This document shows, piece after piece, positions 45,386 to 53,591 of a stretch of 64,000 nucleotides of DNA. Position 1 is the first letter of the stretch. Each line of letters starts with the position of its first letter. Source of the DNA: CAVWSM01 sp963757805 (GTDB lineage: Bacteria > Actinomycetota > Actinomycetes > Jiangellales > Jiangellaceae); the NCBI GenBank assembly GCA_963757805.1, contig CAVWSM010000006.1, positions 1,302,001 to 1,366,000 on the forward strand, in the 5' to 3' direction. The translations under genes and the position numbers were made by a program. Below the pieces are notes generated by a model. It did no database searches. It had not been told where the DNA came from and saw only the letters and a list, made by a program, of their open reading frames with translations.

Positions 45386-46380
45386 TTCTCGTGGATCCAG
45401 TCGTCGATGCGCGCCCACCAGTCGTCCAGCCATTCGGCCACCCCGGCTGCTTCCCGGGGGACTTCGGCGGCGGGCACCCGCCACCAGCGCAGCCGCACCT
45501 CGGAGTCCATCGGCAGCCACCGCCACAGATCGCCGAGCGACGAGAGGTGCTCGAGCCCGGCGTGGGCGACGAGCACCGCGTCCGCGTCGCGCGCCGCCCG
45601 GAAGGCGGCGGCCGTCCCACCCGGGCGGGGTGGCAGCACGTGCCGCAGCCGCTCGGCCTGCTCGGCTTCAGCGGTGAGCCCCTTGTGCCGCAGCCGATCG
45701 ATGGCGAGTCGTCGGCGGGTCTTGGAGAAGTTGCCGCCCTCGGGAAAGATCACCAGGGCATCGTTGGCGTCGAGCCGCCCGGCCAGCTCCTCGATCCGCT
45801 GCTCCACCACTGCGCCGGTGCGCCCCGGGTTGGGCGTGATGAAGCGGTTGGGCAGCCGGTTGAGTGCCGTGTCGATGGCCGGATCCCATTGCAGGGTGTC
45901 CTTCAGGACGATGCGCGGCTCCCGGCTGTAGGTGCTGAGCAGCAGCCTGATCAGCAGGAAGGAGTCACCGGCACCCGCGTGCCTCGACAAGACCACGATC
46001 GGATGCCCCGGCCCGACATCGGGCGAGGGCCCTTCCACGGTGACTCGCACCCCGAGCACCCGGGTCGCCTCGTAGTAGAGGAGGTCGAGAAAGAGGCGGA
46101 CCAGCTGGTAATGCGCCCGCTGCGACCACGGGCGGTCGATCGCAGCACCGAATCCAGTGGCAACCCACAAGACAAAGAGGGCCGCGAGCATGACCAGCTC
46201 CGCCGCCGCGTAGACGGCGAGGAACCAGAAGAATCGGAGCGGGCGCCACCGGCCCGGCAGCAGCGGGGACAGTGCCCCCGCCACGAGCAGCGCGACGGGC
46301 ATCGCAAGCAGCGCTGCGATGACGCCCACCATGACTGTGGGCGCGATCACGACTCGACGGATCCAGCGAGGTGGCAGCAC
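45331..46380 (-). CDS. PlsC-like 1-acyl-glycerol-phosphate acyltransferase
   Basis: 349 residues from a GTG that shares a base with the patatin stop (TAGTG). Two or three N-terminal membrane helices (about 8-30 and 42-70). Block I histidine and aspartate are in VVLSRHAGAGDSFLL (HxxxxD spacing variant of HX4D), and block III is LVIFPEGGNFSKTRRR. The typical glycerol-phosphate acyltransferase residues are present. The lipid substrate is unknown. It forms an operon with the patatin-like gene, which suggests membrane-lipid remodelling. Confidence 0.8.
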   Translation of the reverse strand: MLPPRWIRRVVIAPTVMVGVIAALLAMPVALLVAGALSPLLPGRWRPLRFFWFLAVYAAAELVMLAALFVLWVATGFGAAIDRPWSQRAHYQLVRLFLDLLYYEATRVLGVRVTVEGPSPDVGPGHPIVVLSRHAGAGDSFLLIRLLLSTYSREPRIVLKDTLQWDPAIDTALNRLPNRFITPNPGRTGAVVEQRIEELAGRLDANDALVIFPEGGNFSKTRRRLAIDRLRHKGLTAEAEQAERLRHVLPPRPGGTAAAFRAARDADAVLVAHAGLEHLSSLGDLWRWLPMDSEVRLRWWRVPAAEVPREAAGVAEWLDDWWARIDDWIHENQLAAHQADGGSTRSTAS

Positions 46381-47294
46381 TAGACGCGCACCGTCGCCAG
46401 ATAGTCGGCGGTGGCGCGGTAAGCCGAGTCGATCCGCTCGGCGATGCGCGACGTGTCTCGGTAGCGCAGCGCGGACAGATCGGCGTAGGCCGGCGACTCG
46501 ACGACGCCCGACGGGAGCACGTGCACGACGACGTCGGCCGGCACCTGTGCGAGGTCGGTGTTGAACCGATGTCGACGCGCGATCTCGAAGCTGACCATGG
46601 CCACCTCCCAGGGGTTCCGCGGCGCTGCCAGGGGCCGCTCGATCCGGCCCACGTGACACACCCAGATCGTGCGCGCCCCCAGGGTGACAGCCCGACCTAC
46701 GGGTATCGAGTCGACGAGCCCACCGTCGACGAAATGCTCTGACCCGATGCGACGCGGCGGGAACAATCCGGGAACGGCCGCACTTGCGAGCACGGCGTCG
46801 ACGACCGAGCCGGAGCTGAACCAGTGGCCCGCTGCTCGTTCGATCGAGGCGGCGACGCACTGGAAACGGACCGGCATTCGCTCGATGAGCTGAGCGTCGA
46901 GCTCGGCGCGCAGCAGCCGTTCAAGGGGCGCGACGTCGTGGGCATGTGTGCGTGTGCGGGCCAACGTCCCGACCCGGCGGAGGGCCGAGCCGGAGAAAAC
47001 CCCGCCCTTCGACATGGAGGTCCAGAGGTCGCGTAGGCGGTCGACCGTTTTCAGGTCCGGCTGGGCGGCGAGGAGCGACCCGTTGATCGCCCCGACCGAA
47101 GTGCCGAGCACAAGATCAGGCCGGACCCCATGCCCGAGCAGAGCGTGCAGCATTCCGACCTCGGCGGCTCCCAGGAGCCCGCCGCCGCCGAGCACGAAGG
47201 CCACCGGCGACCCCGTCAAGGCATCGGGCGACAGCTCCTCGGCGAGCCGTTCGGCCGGCTGGTCGGACGGCGATCCGGACGGCGGCGTGTCCAC
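46380..47294 (-). CDS. Patatin-like phospholipase
   Basis: 304 residues from the GTG at 47294 (an upstream GTG gives a basic leader). The oxyanion hole is FVLGGGGLLGAAEVG, the nucleophile serine is in VLGTSVGAING (GxSxG) and the aspartate in FVDGGLVDSIPVG (DGG). Hydrolyses phospholipid or other acyl esters. It overlaps the acyltransferase start by one base and is divergent from the WhiB gene, with a palindrome between. Confidence 0.9.
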   Translation of the reverse strand: MDTPPSGSPSDQPAERLAEELSPDALTGSPVAFVLGGGGLLGAAEVGMLHALLGHGVRPDLVLGTSVGAINGSLLAAQPDLKTVDRLRDLWTSMSKGGVFSGSALRRVGTLARTRTHAHDVAPLERLLRAELDAQLIERMPVRFQCVAASIERAAGHWFSSGSVVDAVLASAAVPGLFPPRRIGSEHFVDGGLVDSIPVGRAVTLGARTIWVCHVGRIERPLAAPRNPWEVAMVSFEIARRHRFNTDLAQVPADVVVHVLPSGVVESPAYADLSALRYRDTSRIAERIDSAYRATADYLATVRV

Positions 47295-47369
47295 GTGGCC
47301 GATCCTCGCACGGGCGCCTGCGCGCAACCCGGAACATCAGGGTCCTGTCGGACGTTGCTCAACTTAGGT

Positions 47370-47387
47370 GCGGGTCAGGTGACCCGC
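47370..47387. promoter_or_regulatory. Palindrome upstream of whiB
   Basis: GCGGGTCAGGTGACCCGC: two perfect 8-base arms around GG. It lies 30 bases before the WhiB start and 76 from the patatin start, so it could control either gene. A regulator cannot be named. Confidence 0.5.
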
Positions 47388-47417
47388 GAGCACGAGGCCG
47401 GGAGGTCGGTGCACTCG

Positions 47418-47696
47418 ATGAGGCGCAGCAGAGCGACGACGCCGCCGGTGGGCGGGTGGTCCTGGTCGGAGTCTGCGGCGTGCCGCGGCTTGCCGGTCGA
47501 GCTTTTCGTGGGGCCTGACGGCGAGACACCGACGGTCCGCCGTAGGCGCGAGCGTCAAGCCGTCCAGGTATGCGCGGAGTGCCCCGTCATCGCCGAGTGC
47601 CTGGCTCACGCCATGACGCAGCCGGAGCTGTTCGGCGTCTGGGGCGGCACGACCGAGGCCGAGCGGGCCGCGGTCCGCCGTGAGACGGCTGCCTAG
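47418..47696 (+). CDS. WhiB family iron-sulfur transcription factor
   Basis: 92 residues from the ATG at 47418, with GGGAGG 15 bases upstream. The four cluster cysteines are in SAACRGLP, QVCAECPVIAECLAH (CxxC-x5-C), as in WhiB proteins, and VWGGTTEAER is the conserved GVWGG turn. The basic tail binds DNA. The subclass is uncertain. A perfect palindrome lies upstream. Confidence 0.92.
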   Translation: MRRSRATTPPVGGWSWSESAACRGLPVELFVGPDGETPTVRRRRERQAVQVCAECPVIAECLAHAMTQPELFGVWGGTTEAERAAVRRETAA

Positions 47697-47744
47697 CACC
47701 GTCTAGGAGTCGCCAGCCGTCGACGACGACGTCATGATCGGATC

Positions 47745-48107
47745 ATGCGGTGGACAGAGCAGGAACGCATGTTCCTGCGGGCGCAACGATTGGGGCGGCT
47801 TGCAGTGCCGACCCCCAGTGGTGGCGCGCCCGAGCTCGTGACTGCGGCCTACCAGCTGCACGGCGACCAGCTGCTTGTCGGTGGCGCGGGGTTCGACCAG
47901 ACGGCGGCCTATCAGGCCGTCCAGCCGCATTCCATGGTCTCGTTCCTGGTGGAGGATCGCCATGGTGCTCTGCCTGATCGGGGGCTCGTTGTCACAGCGC
48001 ACGCCGAGCCCGCAGCGGGCGCGGCCGTTCCCGCGTTGCGGCTGGTCGTCGAGACAACCCGCAGCTGGGGCCTCGATACCGCCGAATCCACGGCGCAGGC
48101 CGTGTAA
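47745..48107 (+). CDS. Split beta-barrel (pyridoxamine 5'-phosphate oxidase-like) flavin/F420-binding protein
   Basis: 120 residues. It starts MRWTEQERMFLRAQRLGRLAVPTPSG-like, with the LGRLAV strand that opens PPOX-class split barrels, and has a VSFLVED strand. The C-terminal part is shorter than in full-length enzymes. May bind FMN or F420; the substrate is unknown. It lies 48 bases after the WhiB gene and 42 before the UspA gene, in the same direction. Confidence 0.75.
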   Translation: MRWTEQERMFLRAQRLGRLAVPTPSGGAPELVTAAYQLHGDQLLVGGAGFDQTAAYQAVQPHSMVSFLVEDRHGALPDRGLVVTAHAEPAAGAAVPALRLVVETTRSWGLDTAESTAQAV

Positions 48108-48149
48108 CGTGGCGCCTCGCCGTGTTGCGTCGAGAGGAGCCTCGCTCGC

Positions 48150-48560
48150 ATGACCACGATCGTCGTCGGCTACGTGCCTAAGCCAGAAGGGCGGGCGGCG
48201 CTGCGGCGTGCCGCCGAAGAGGCCAAGATCAGAAATGCTCGGCTGATAGTGATCAACTCCTCCCGCGGAGGCCGAGACTTCGACGAGGACGATGCGGTGC
48301 GGTCGGAGGAGGAGCTCAACACCGTCGCCGACCAGCTGCGCACGGCGGGCATCGAGTCGGAGGTGCGCCAGCTGGTCCGCGGTAAGGACGTGGCCGACGA
48401 CCTGATCGGCGTGGCAGAGGAAACCGCCGCCGACTTCATCGTGATCGGCCTGCGTCGGCGGTCACCGGTCGGCAAGCTGATTCTGGGCAGCAACGCCCAA
48501 CGCATCCTTCTCGACGCGCCGTGCCCTGTCTTGGCCGTCAAAGCCGACGAGGGTGACTGA
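48150..48560 (+). CDS. Universal stress protein (UspA family)
   Basis: 136 residues, a single Usp domain. The start TTIVVGYVPKPEGRAALRRA and the ATP-binding loop IGLRRRSPVGKLILGSNAQRI (G-2x-G-9x-S/T arrangement) are intact, so it is likely to bind ATP. Expressed under stress or hypoxia in related organisms. It stands 12 bases before the HhH-GPD gene, probably as an operon. Confidence 0.92.
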   Translation: MTTIVVGYVPKPEGRAALRRAAEEAKIRNARLIVINSSRGGRDFDEDDAVRSEEELNTVADQLRTAGIESEVRQLVRGKDVADDLIGVAEETAADFIVIGLRRRSPVGKLILGSNAQRILLDAPCPVLAVKADEGD

Positions 48561-48571
48561 ACGGTGCGGCG

Positions 48572-49141
48572 ATGATCTTGCGCCTGGCCCAGGAGCCGGA
48601 GGCAGATGCCCTGCTCGATCGGTCCCCGCTTGCTCTGCTCCTCGGCATGCTGCTCGACCAACAAGTGCCGATGGAGCGCGCCTTCGCCGGCCCGTACGTG
48701 CTGACCGAGCGGCTCGGGCGCGATCTCGACGCGGCCGACCTAGCCTCCCGAGACGCTGACGAATTCGCCGCGCTCATGGCTATACCCCCGGCGGTGCACC
48801 GCTATCCGGGCGCCATGGCGGGGCGGATCCAGGCGCTGGCTCGCTACATCGTCGAGCACTACGACGGGGACGTGGAGCAGATCTGGGCGGGCGTCTCTTC
48901 CGGGGCCGAGCTGTTGACGCGGCTCAAAGCGCTGCCCGGCTTTGGGGATCAGAAGGCGCGCATCTTCCTCGCGCTGCTGGGTAAACAGCGTGGTATCCAG
49001 CCGGTGGGCTGGCGGGAGGCCGCGGGCGCCTACGGCGAAGAAGGCAGCCACCGATCCGTGGCGGACGTGCACGACCCCGAGTCGCTGGCGAGGGTCCGAG
49101 CCTTCAAGCAGGAGGTCAAGCGGGCTGCCAAGAGCACCTGA
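48572..49141 (+). CDS. HhH-GPD superfamily base-excision-repair-like protein
   Basis: 189 residues from the ATG at 48572. Contains LLGMLLDQQVPMERAFAGP and the helix-hairpin-helix LKALPGFGDQKARIFLALL, as in the small actinobacterial HhH-GPD proteins. The catalytic Asp of DNA glycosylases is not obvious in this short form, and no 4Fe-4S cysteine cluster is present. Probable DNA-binding or glycosylase-like role; the specificity is unknown. Confidence 0.85.
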   Translation: MILRLAQEPEADALLDRSPLALLLGMLLDQQVPMERAFAGPYVLTERLGRDLDAADLASRDADEFAALMAIPPAVHRYPGAMAGRIQALARYIVEHYDGDVEQIWAGVSSGAELLTRLKALPGFGDQKARIFLALLGKQRGIQPVGWREAAGAYGEEGSHRSVADVHDPESLARVRAFKQEVKRAAKST

Positions 49142-49309
49142 ACCGGCCATCCGGGGCGGCCACTCGCCCGCGCCAGGTGTGCGACGTAGGACACATGGTC
49201 ACCGCGTCGGCTGGAAAGGCTGTCCCCGTGACAGAATGTTGAGTTGCCACATACGCCCCTGCTTTACGTACTGTGAAGCGGTCCCCGCAGCGCCATCGAG
49301 AGGTCGTTC

Positions 49310-51143
49310 GTGTCGTCGAGCTCGTCCCCTTCCACCGCAGCCCGGATCGTCGACCTTCCCGAGGTGGCCCAGCTCGTCGAGCAGGGAAAGGCGCATGGTG
49401 CGGTGACCGCTGACGACGTACGTGTCGTGTGCGAGGCGGCCGGTCTGTCGATCGCCGACAGCAAGGTCCTCGTCCGATTGATCAAGGAGGCTGGCATCAG
49501 CGTCTCGGTGAGCCATGCCGATGCTTCCGGCACGCCGCGCAAGCGGGTGGCGGCGGCGACCAGCAGTGCGCGGGCGTCGACCAAGGCCCCGGCGACGAAG
49601 ACAGCAGCCAAGCCGGCCAAGTCTGCCAGCAAGCCGCCGGCCGACAAGCCTGCGGCCAAGCGAGCAGCGCCGGCCAAGCAGGCGGCGACCAAGTCGGCCA
49701 AGTCCGACACCAAGGCCGCGAACAGCTCGGCCAAGAAGGTCTCGCCAAAGCCCGCCGACGACGCGCCCAAGCCGAAGGCTGCCAAGCCAGCGGCGAAGAA
49801 GGCCGCAGCCACCAAGGCGCCCGCCAGCAAGACTGCCGCCAGCCAAGACTGCCGCCACCAAGACTGCCGCCACCAAGACTGCCGCCACCAAGGCGTCGGC
49901 TACGAAGACTGCGCCGCTCAAGCAGGCCGCGGCCAAGTCGGCACCGGCGAAGACGACGGCGAAGAAGGCGACCGCGGAGCCGGGCACCGGCAAGGTGTCG
50001 GACGCCACCGCGCCCGAGGCGGTCGCAGACGGCGTCGTCCTCGAGGAGGTCGAGCTCGTCGACATCGAGGCAGAGCTGGCGACCGTGCCAGCGGCAGCCC
50101 CCGACGCCGCGGTCGCCGCGACCGACGCCGAGCCGGCCGAGGCGGGCACCGACGAGGACAGCGGCGACGAGTTCGTGCTCTCCGAGGCGTCCGACGACGA
50201 CGAGCCCGAGCAGCAGGTCATGGTCGCGGGTGCCACCGCCGACCCCGTCAAGGACTACCTCAAGCAGATCGGCAAGGTCCCCCTGCTCAACGCCGAGCAG
50301 GAGGTCGAGCTCGCCAAGCGCATCGAGGCCGGCCTGTTCGCCGAGGAGAAGCTCGCCCTCGACACCCCGCGCATGGCGCCCAAGCTGCGCGAAGAGCTGG
50401 ACTGGATCGCCGAGGACGGCCGCCGCGCCAAGTACCACCTGCTCGAGGCCAACCTGCGACTCGTGGTGTCGCTGGCCAAGCGCTACACCGGTCGCGGCAT
50501 GCTCTTCCTCGACCTGATCCAAGAGGGCAACCTCGGCCTGATCCGGGCAGTCGAGAAGTTCGACTACACCAAGGGCTTCAAGTTCTCCACCTACGCGACG
50601 TGGTGGATCCGCCAGGCGATCACCCGCGCGATGGCCGACCAGGCGCGCACCATCCGCATCCCGGTGCACATGGTCGAGGTCATCAACAAGCTCGCCCGGG
50701 TGCAGCGGCAGATGCTCCAGGACCTGGGCCGCGAGCCGACTCCGGAGGAGCTGGCCAAGGAGCTCGACATGACCCCCGAGAAGGTCATCGAGGTCCAGAA
50801 GTACGGCCGCGAGCCCATCTCGCTGCACACGCCGCTCGGTGAGGACGGCGACAGCGAGTTCGGTGACCTCATCGAGGACTCCGAGGCGATCGTGCCTGCC
50901 GAGGCGGTGTCCTTCACGCTCCTGCAGGAGCAGCTGCACTCGGTGCTCGACACACTGTCCGAGCGCGAGGCGGGCGTCGTCTCGATGCGATTCGGCCTCA
51001 CCGACGGCCAGCCCAAGACGCTGGACGAGATCGGCAAGGTCTACGGAGTCACCCGCGAGCGCATCCGCCAGATCGAGTCCAAGACAATGTCCAAGCTGCG
51101 GCACCCGAGTCGCTCGCAGGTGCTACGCGACTACCTCGACTGA
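49310..51143 (+). CDS. sigA: Principal sigma factor SigA/HrdB, one frame break
   Basis: 610 residues after removing a G at 49842. The N-terminus has a lysine/alanine-rich, histone H1-like region (about 75-215), then an acidic region; conserved regions begin at about 305: DYLKQIGKVPLLNAEQEVELAKRI (1.2), SLAKRYTGRGMLFLDLIQEG with FSTYATWWIRQAI (2), HMVEVINKLARVQRQM (3) and LTDGQPKTLDEIGKVYGVTRERIRQIES (4). It directs transcription of housekeeping genes. The break lies in a tandem repeat. The start is a GTG with AGAGG nearby. Rhomboid follows 12 bases later. Confidence 0.95.
49826..49886 (+). repeat. Four tandem 15-base units in the sigA N-terminal coding region
   Basis: Units encode S/T-K-T-A-A: 49826-49840 (AGCAAGACTGCCGCC), 49841-49856 (16 bases, with an extra G that breaks the frame), 49857-49871 and 49872-49886 (ACCAAGACTGCCGCC). 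Copy number could vary between strains, and slippage or assembly error here explains the frame break. Confidence 0.85.
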
Positions 51144-51155
51144 GAGGCACACACC

Positions 51156-51752
51156 GTGTCCAGTCCGCCGCCAGTGCAGCGTCGTACGCCGCTGCGTGAG
51201 GTGGCCCTGGCGCCTCTCATCCTGGTCGCCATCCTCTGGCTGGCCGAGATCGTCGACGCGATCTCCGACGAGCAGCTCGATCGGTTCGGCATCCAACCGA
51301 GAGAAGCGGACGGCCTGACCGGGGTCGTGCTGGCTCCGTTCCTGCATGCCGGGTTCGGCCACCTGATGGCCAACACCGTCGCCCTGCTCGTCCTCGGCCT
51401 GCTCGTGGCCGTGACCACCGGACGCTTCTGGTCAGTGGCACTGGCGATCACCGTCCTCGGTGGTCTCGGTGTGTGGTTGCTGGCCGCACCCGGCACCGTC
51501 CACGTCGGTGCGTCGGGCCTCGTCTACGGCCTCGCCGCCTACCTCGTCGCTCACGGGATCTTCACCCGCAAGCCGGCCAGCGTCGTTGTCGCCGTTCTCG
51601 TCGTCTTCCTCTACGGCGGCATGATCTTCGGCGTCCTGCCGGGGCAGCCCGGCATCTCGTGGCAGTCCCACCTCTTCGGAGCAGTGGCCGGAGCGTTCGT
51701 CGCGTGGCTGCAGGCCAGCCGCAAGTCCGGAAGCGTCGCCACTCGCAAATAG
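51156..51752 (+). CDS. Rhomboid family intramembrane serine protease
   Basis: 198 residues and about six membrane helices. Catalytic features: HAGFGHLMANTVALLVLG (oxyanion-forming Asn), VHVGASGLVYGLAAYLV (nucleophile Ser in GASG) and WQSHLFGAVAGAFVAWL (general-base His). Cuts membrane proteins within the bilayer. It follows sigA by 12 bases and is probably on the sigA transcript. Its TAG stop is part of a 14-base palindrome. Confidence 0.92.
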   Translation: MSSPPPVQRRTPLREVALAPLILVAILWLAEIVDAISDEQLDRFGIQPREADGLTGVVLAPFLHAGFGHLMANTVALLVLGLLVAVTTGRFWSVALAITVLGGLGVWLLAAPGTVHVGASGLVYGLAAYLVAHGIFTRKPASVVVAVLVVFLYGGMIFGVLPGQPGISWQSHLFGAVAGAFVAWLQASRKSGSVATRK

Positions 51753-51836
51753 TCACGATCGTGACGAATAGGGATCTTCCGTCACGACGTCCGATCCACT
51801 TGGATTCCCCTAGACCTACGGTCTAGGCCAATCCAA
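51752..51836. repeat. Two palindromes just after the rhomboid gene
   Basis: GTCACGATCGTGAC (51752-51765) is a perfect 14-base palindrome that starts within the rhomboid stop; a half-site GTCACGA recurs near 51781. At 51800-51836 TTGGATT, CC, CCTAGACC, loop TAC, GGTCTAGG, CC, AATCCAA form an almost perfectly symmetrical 37-base hairpin with CC/CC internal loops. Neither has a U tract; their role is unknown. Confidence 0.65.
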
Positions 51837-52012
51837 CGTGGACGCCCGCGCAGCGTCGAGGACGCGCTCGGCGTGTTGCTGGCGTCGTACAGCGAAATGC
51901 CGACGCTGCCGCGCTCGCTCCTCGTCTCCGCCAGCTGCAGTCGGAGCCCGTGCAACCGCTCGAGATCGAGGGCTCCTGGGTCAAGGCCTGCTGACCGAAG
52001 AACGACAGCACG
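51837..52012. other. Unassigned stretch with coding-like bias
   Basis: Between the palindromes and a terminator. No intact gene could be assigned. One plus-strand frame reads PRSVEDALGVLLASYSE and another reads LAPRLRQLQSEPVQPLEIEG, then SWVKAC and stops at about 51990. Joining them by a frame change would give the end of a small protein, followed by the hairpin terminator. A possible start is the GTG at 51761. This is weak evidence, and nothing further was recognised. Confidence 0.3.
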
Positions 52013-52043
52013 AAAAGCGCCGCCACCAACCGGCGGCGCCTTT
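52013..52043. terminator. Bidirectional hairpin terminator
   Basis: GCGCCGCC (52017-52024) and GGCGGCGC (52032-52039) form a perfect 8-bp stem with AAAA before and CTTT after, so a U tract follows on either strand (TTTT on the minus strand). It ends the leftward DUF456 gene and whatever is transcribed from the left. Confidence 0.75.
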
Positions 52044-52059
52044 CGCATCCCTGGCGGTC

Positions 52060-52542
52060 TCAGCCGAACACGACCGCGGCGAGCCAGCCGGCCGCGACCA
52101 GCATCCCCGCGAACAGCTCGATCACGATCGATAGCCCGACTGCCTTGAGCGCGTGGATGGTCGCCGGCCAGGCCTGCTGGTTGTCCCGCTGGCGCCCCAG
52201 CTCGTACAGGTAGACGCCGAGCACGAATCCGAGGAACAGGCCCACCACCGGTACGACGAAGAACCCGACGATGCCGAGCACCCCGCCAAAGAGGACGGCC
52301 CGTCCCGACACCCCGGCGGCCCGCATCCGCTGACCGGGCACCACGTACTTCACGACCTGCGAGGCGGCGACGACCGCGGTCGCGACACCGAGCACGGTCC
52401 AGGCCAGTGGGCTGGTCTCCACCAGCGCCCACACGGCGACCGCCGCCCAGACCAGGAGCAAGCCCGGGAGGATTGGGACGAGGATGCCCAAGAGCCCGAC
52501 GATGATCACGAGCCCGACGACGACCAGCCCCGCGGTGTCCAC
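52060..52542 (-). CDS. DUF456 family membrane protein
   Basis: 160 residues with four or five membrane helices. The glycine-rich GLLGILVPILPGLLLVWAAV start and GILGFVVGPFLGALLG-like central helix (here GVLGIVGFFVVPVVGLFLGF) are DUF456 hallmarks. The function is unknown. It lies nine bases downstream of the WYL regulator, in the same direction, so it may be co-transcribed. Confidence 0.88.
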   Translation of the reverse strand: MDTAGLVVVGLVIIVGLLGILVPILPGLLLVWAAVAVWALVETSPLAWTVLGVATAVVAASQVVKYVVPGQRMRAAGVSGRAVLFGGVLGIVGFFVVPVVGLFLGFVLGVYLYELGRQRDNQQAWPATIHALKAVGLSIVIELFAGMLVAAGWLAAVVFG

Positions 52543-52551
52543 CCGCTGACT

Positions 52552-53529
52552 CTATGGCGCCGCACGGGGTCCCTCACCGATGGCCGCGAGATAGCGCCCG
52601 GCCAGCACGCGCATCTCCTCGACGAGCTCGGGCGGACCGTCGACCTCGAAGTCGGCACCGATCATGCCGAGATAGGCCGCGAGCATTGTCGGGTCGTCCG
52701 AGCCGACGGCCACGACCGACGTCGTGGCGTCGACTTCCTCGACCGTCACGCCGGGCGGCATGCGGCGGGCGACCTGCTCGCGCGGGGCGTGGACGGTCAC
52801 GCGAGCGCGCGTGCGCCATGTCGACTGCCCCAGGCTGTCCGCCACGTAAGCAGCGATGTCGCCCCCGTGGGGCAGCTCTCGCGTGGCGAACCGTCGTCCA
52901 TGCGGGAGACGCGGCGCCAACCGGTCGAGCCGGAACGTGCGCCAGTCGGTGCGGTCGACGTCCCAGGCCACCACGTACCAGCGCTTTCCTCTGTGGACCA
53001 GCCGGTGGGGCTCGATCTCGCGGCGCGTGGTCGTACCGGCGTAGTTGCGGTAGTCGACGCGCAGTCGCACCTGGTCACGACAGGCCGCGGCAACCGTGGA
53101 AAGGATCTCCGGATCCACGGTCGGACCGTCACCAGGAACGGCGACAGTGAACGACTGGACGGCGCTGACCTGCCGGCGCAGCCGTGCGGGGAGCACCTGG
53201 TCAAGCTTGGCTAGCGCCCGCAGCGACGCTTCCTCGATGCCGGTGACGCTGCCGCCCGCGGCGGTGCGAAGCCCGACCGCGACAGCAACTGCCTCGTCAT
53301 CGTCGAGGAGGAGCGGCGGCGTCGATGAGCCGCCGGGCCCCAGCCGGTAGCCGCCCGCGACGCCCGGCGTCGACTCCACCGGGTAGCCGAGCTCGCGCAG
53401 CCGGCCCACGTCTGCTCGCACAGTTCGGGTGCCGACGCCCAGCCGGTCAGCGAGTTGGCCACCGGTCCAGCTCGGTTTTGTTCCGAGCAGCGTGAGCAGC
53501 CGCAGCAGCCGTACGGTCGTCGTCGCCAT
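52552..53529 (-). CDS. WYL-domain HTH transcriptional regulator
   Basis: 325 residues. The N-terminal winged helix (residues 5-60) has QLADRLGVGTRTVRADVGRL and YPVESTPGVAGGYRLG. The WYL domain (about 150-220) contains EPHRLVHRGKRWYVVAWD in place of the WYL triad, with a C-terminal WCX-like extension. WYL proteins sense nucleic-acid or nucleotide ligands. It is divergent from the epoxide hydrolase, with a palindrome midway, so it probably regulates that gene and itself. Confidence 0.92.
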   Translation of the reverse strand: MATTTVRLLRLLTLLGTKPSWTGGQLADRLGVGTRTVRADVGRLRELGYPVESTPGVAGGYRLGPGGSSTPPLLLDDDEAVAVAVGLRTAAGGSVTGIEEASLRALAKLDQVLPARLRRQVSAVQSFTVAVPGDGPTVDPEILSTVAAACRDQVRLRVDYRNYAGTTTRREIEPHRLVHRGKRWYVVAWDVDRTDWRTFRLDRLAPRLPHGRRFATRELPHGGDIAAYVADSLGQSTWRTRARVTVHAPREQVARRMPPGVTVEEVDATTSVVAVGSDDPTMLAAYLGMIGADFEVDGPPELVEEMRVLAGRYLAAIGEGPRAAP

Positions 53530-53548
53530 GCGCGCAATTCTGGCGCTT

Positions 53549-53573
53549 ATTGAGGAACGAAGCGTGCCTCAAT
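53549..53573. promoter_or_regulatory. Operator between the WYL regulator and epoxide hydrolase
   Basis: ATTGAGG-N11-CCTCAAT: two perfect 7-base arms, 25 bases in all, centred in the 62-base divergent space. It is 20 bases from the regulator start and 19 from the hydrolase start. Binding by the WYL protein is inferred from position. Confidence 0.65.
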
Positions 53574-53591
53574 CGTCTCTAGGGTCATGGC

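Noticed and set aside
45127..46383. Long plus-strand frame opposite the acyltransferase
   Set aside because: Antisense of the PlsC-like gene; no domain pattern.
49220..49255. SigR-type promoter (GGAAA ... GTTG) upstream of sigA
   Set aside because: The spacing is two bases too long for the known consensus, so a stress-sigma promoter cannot be claimed.
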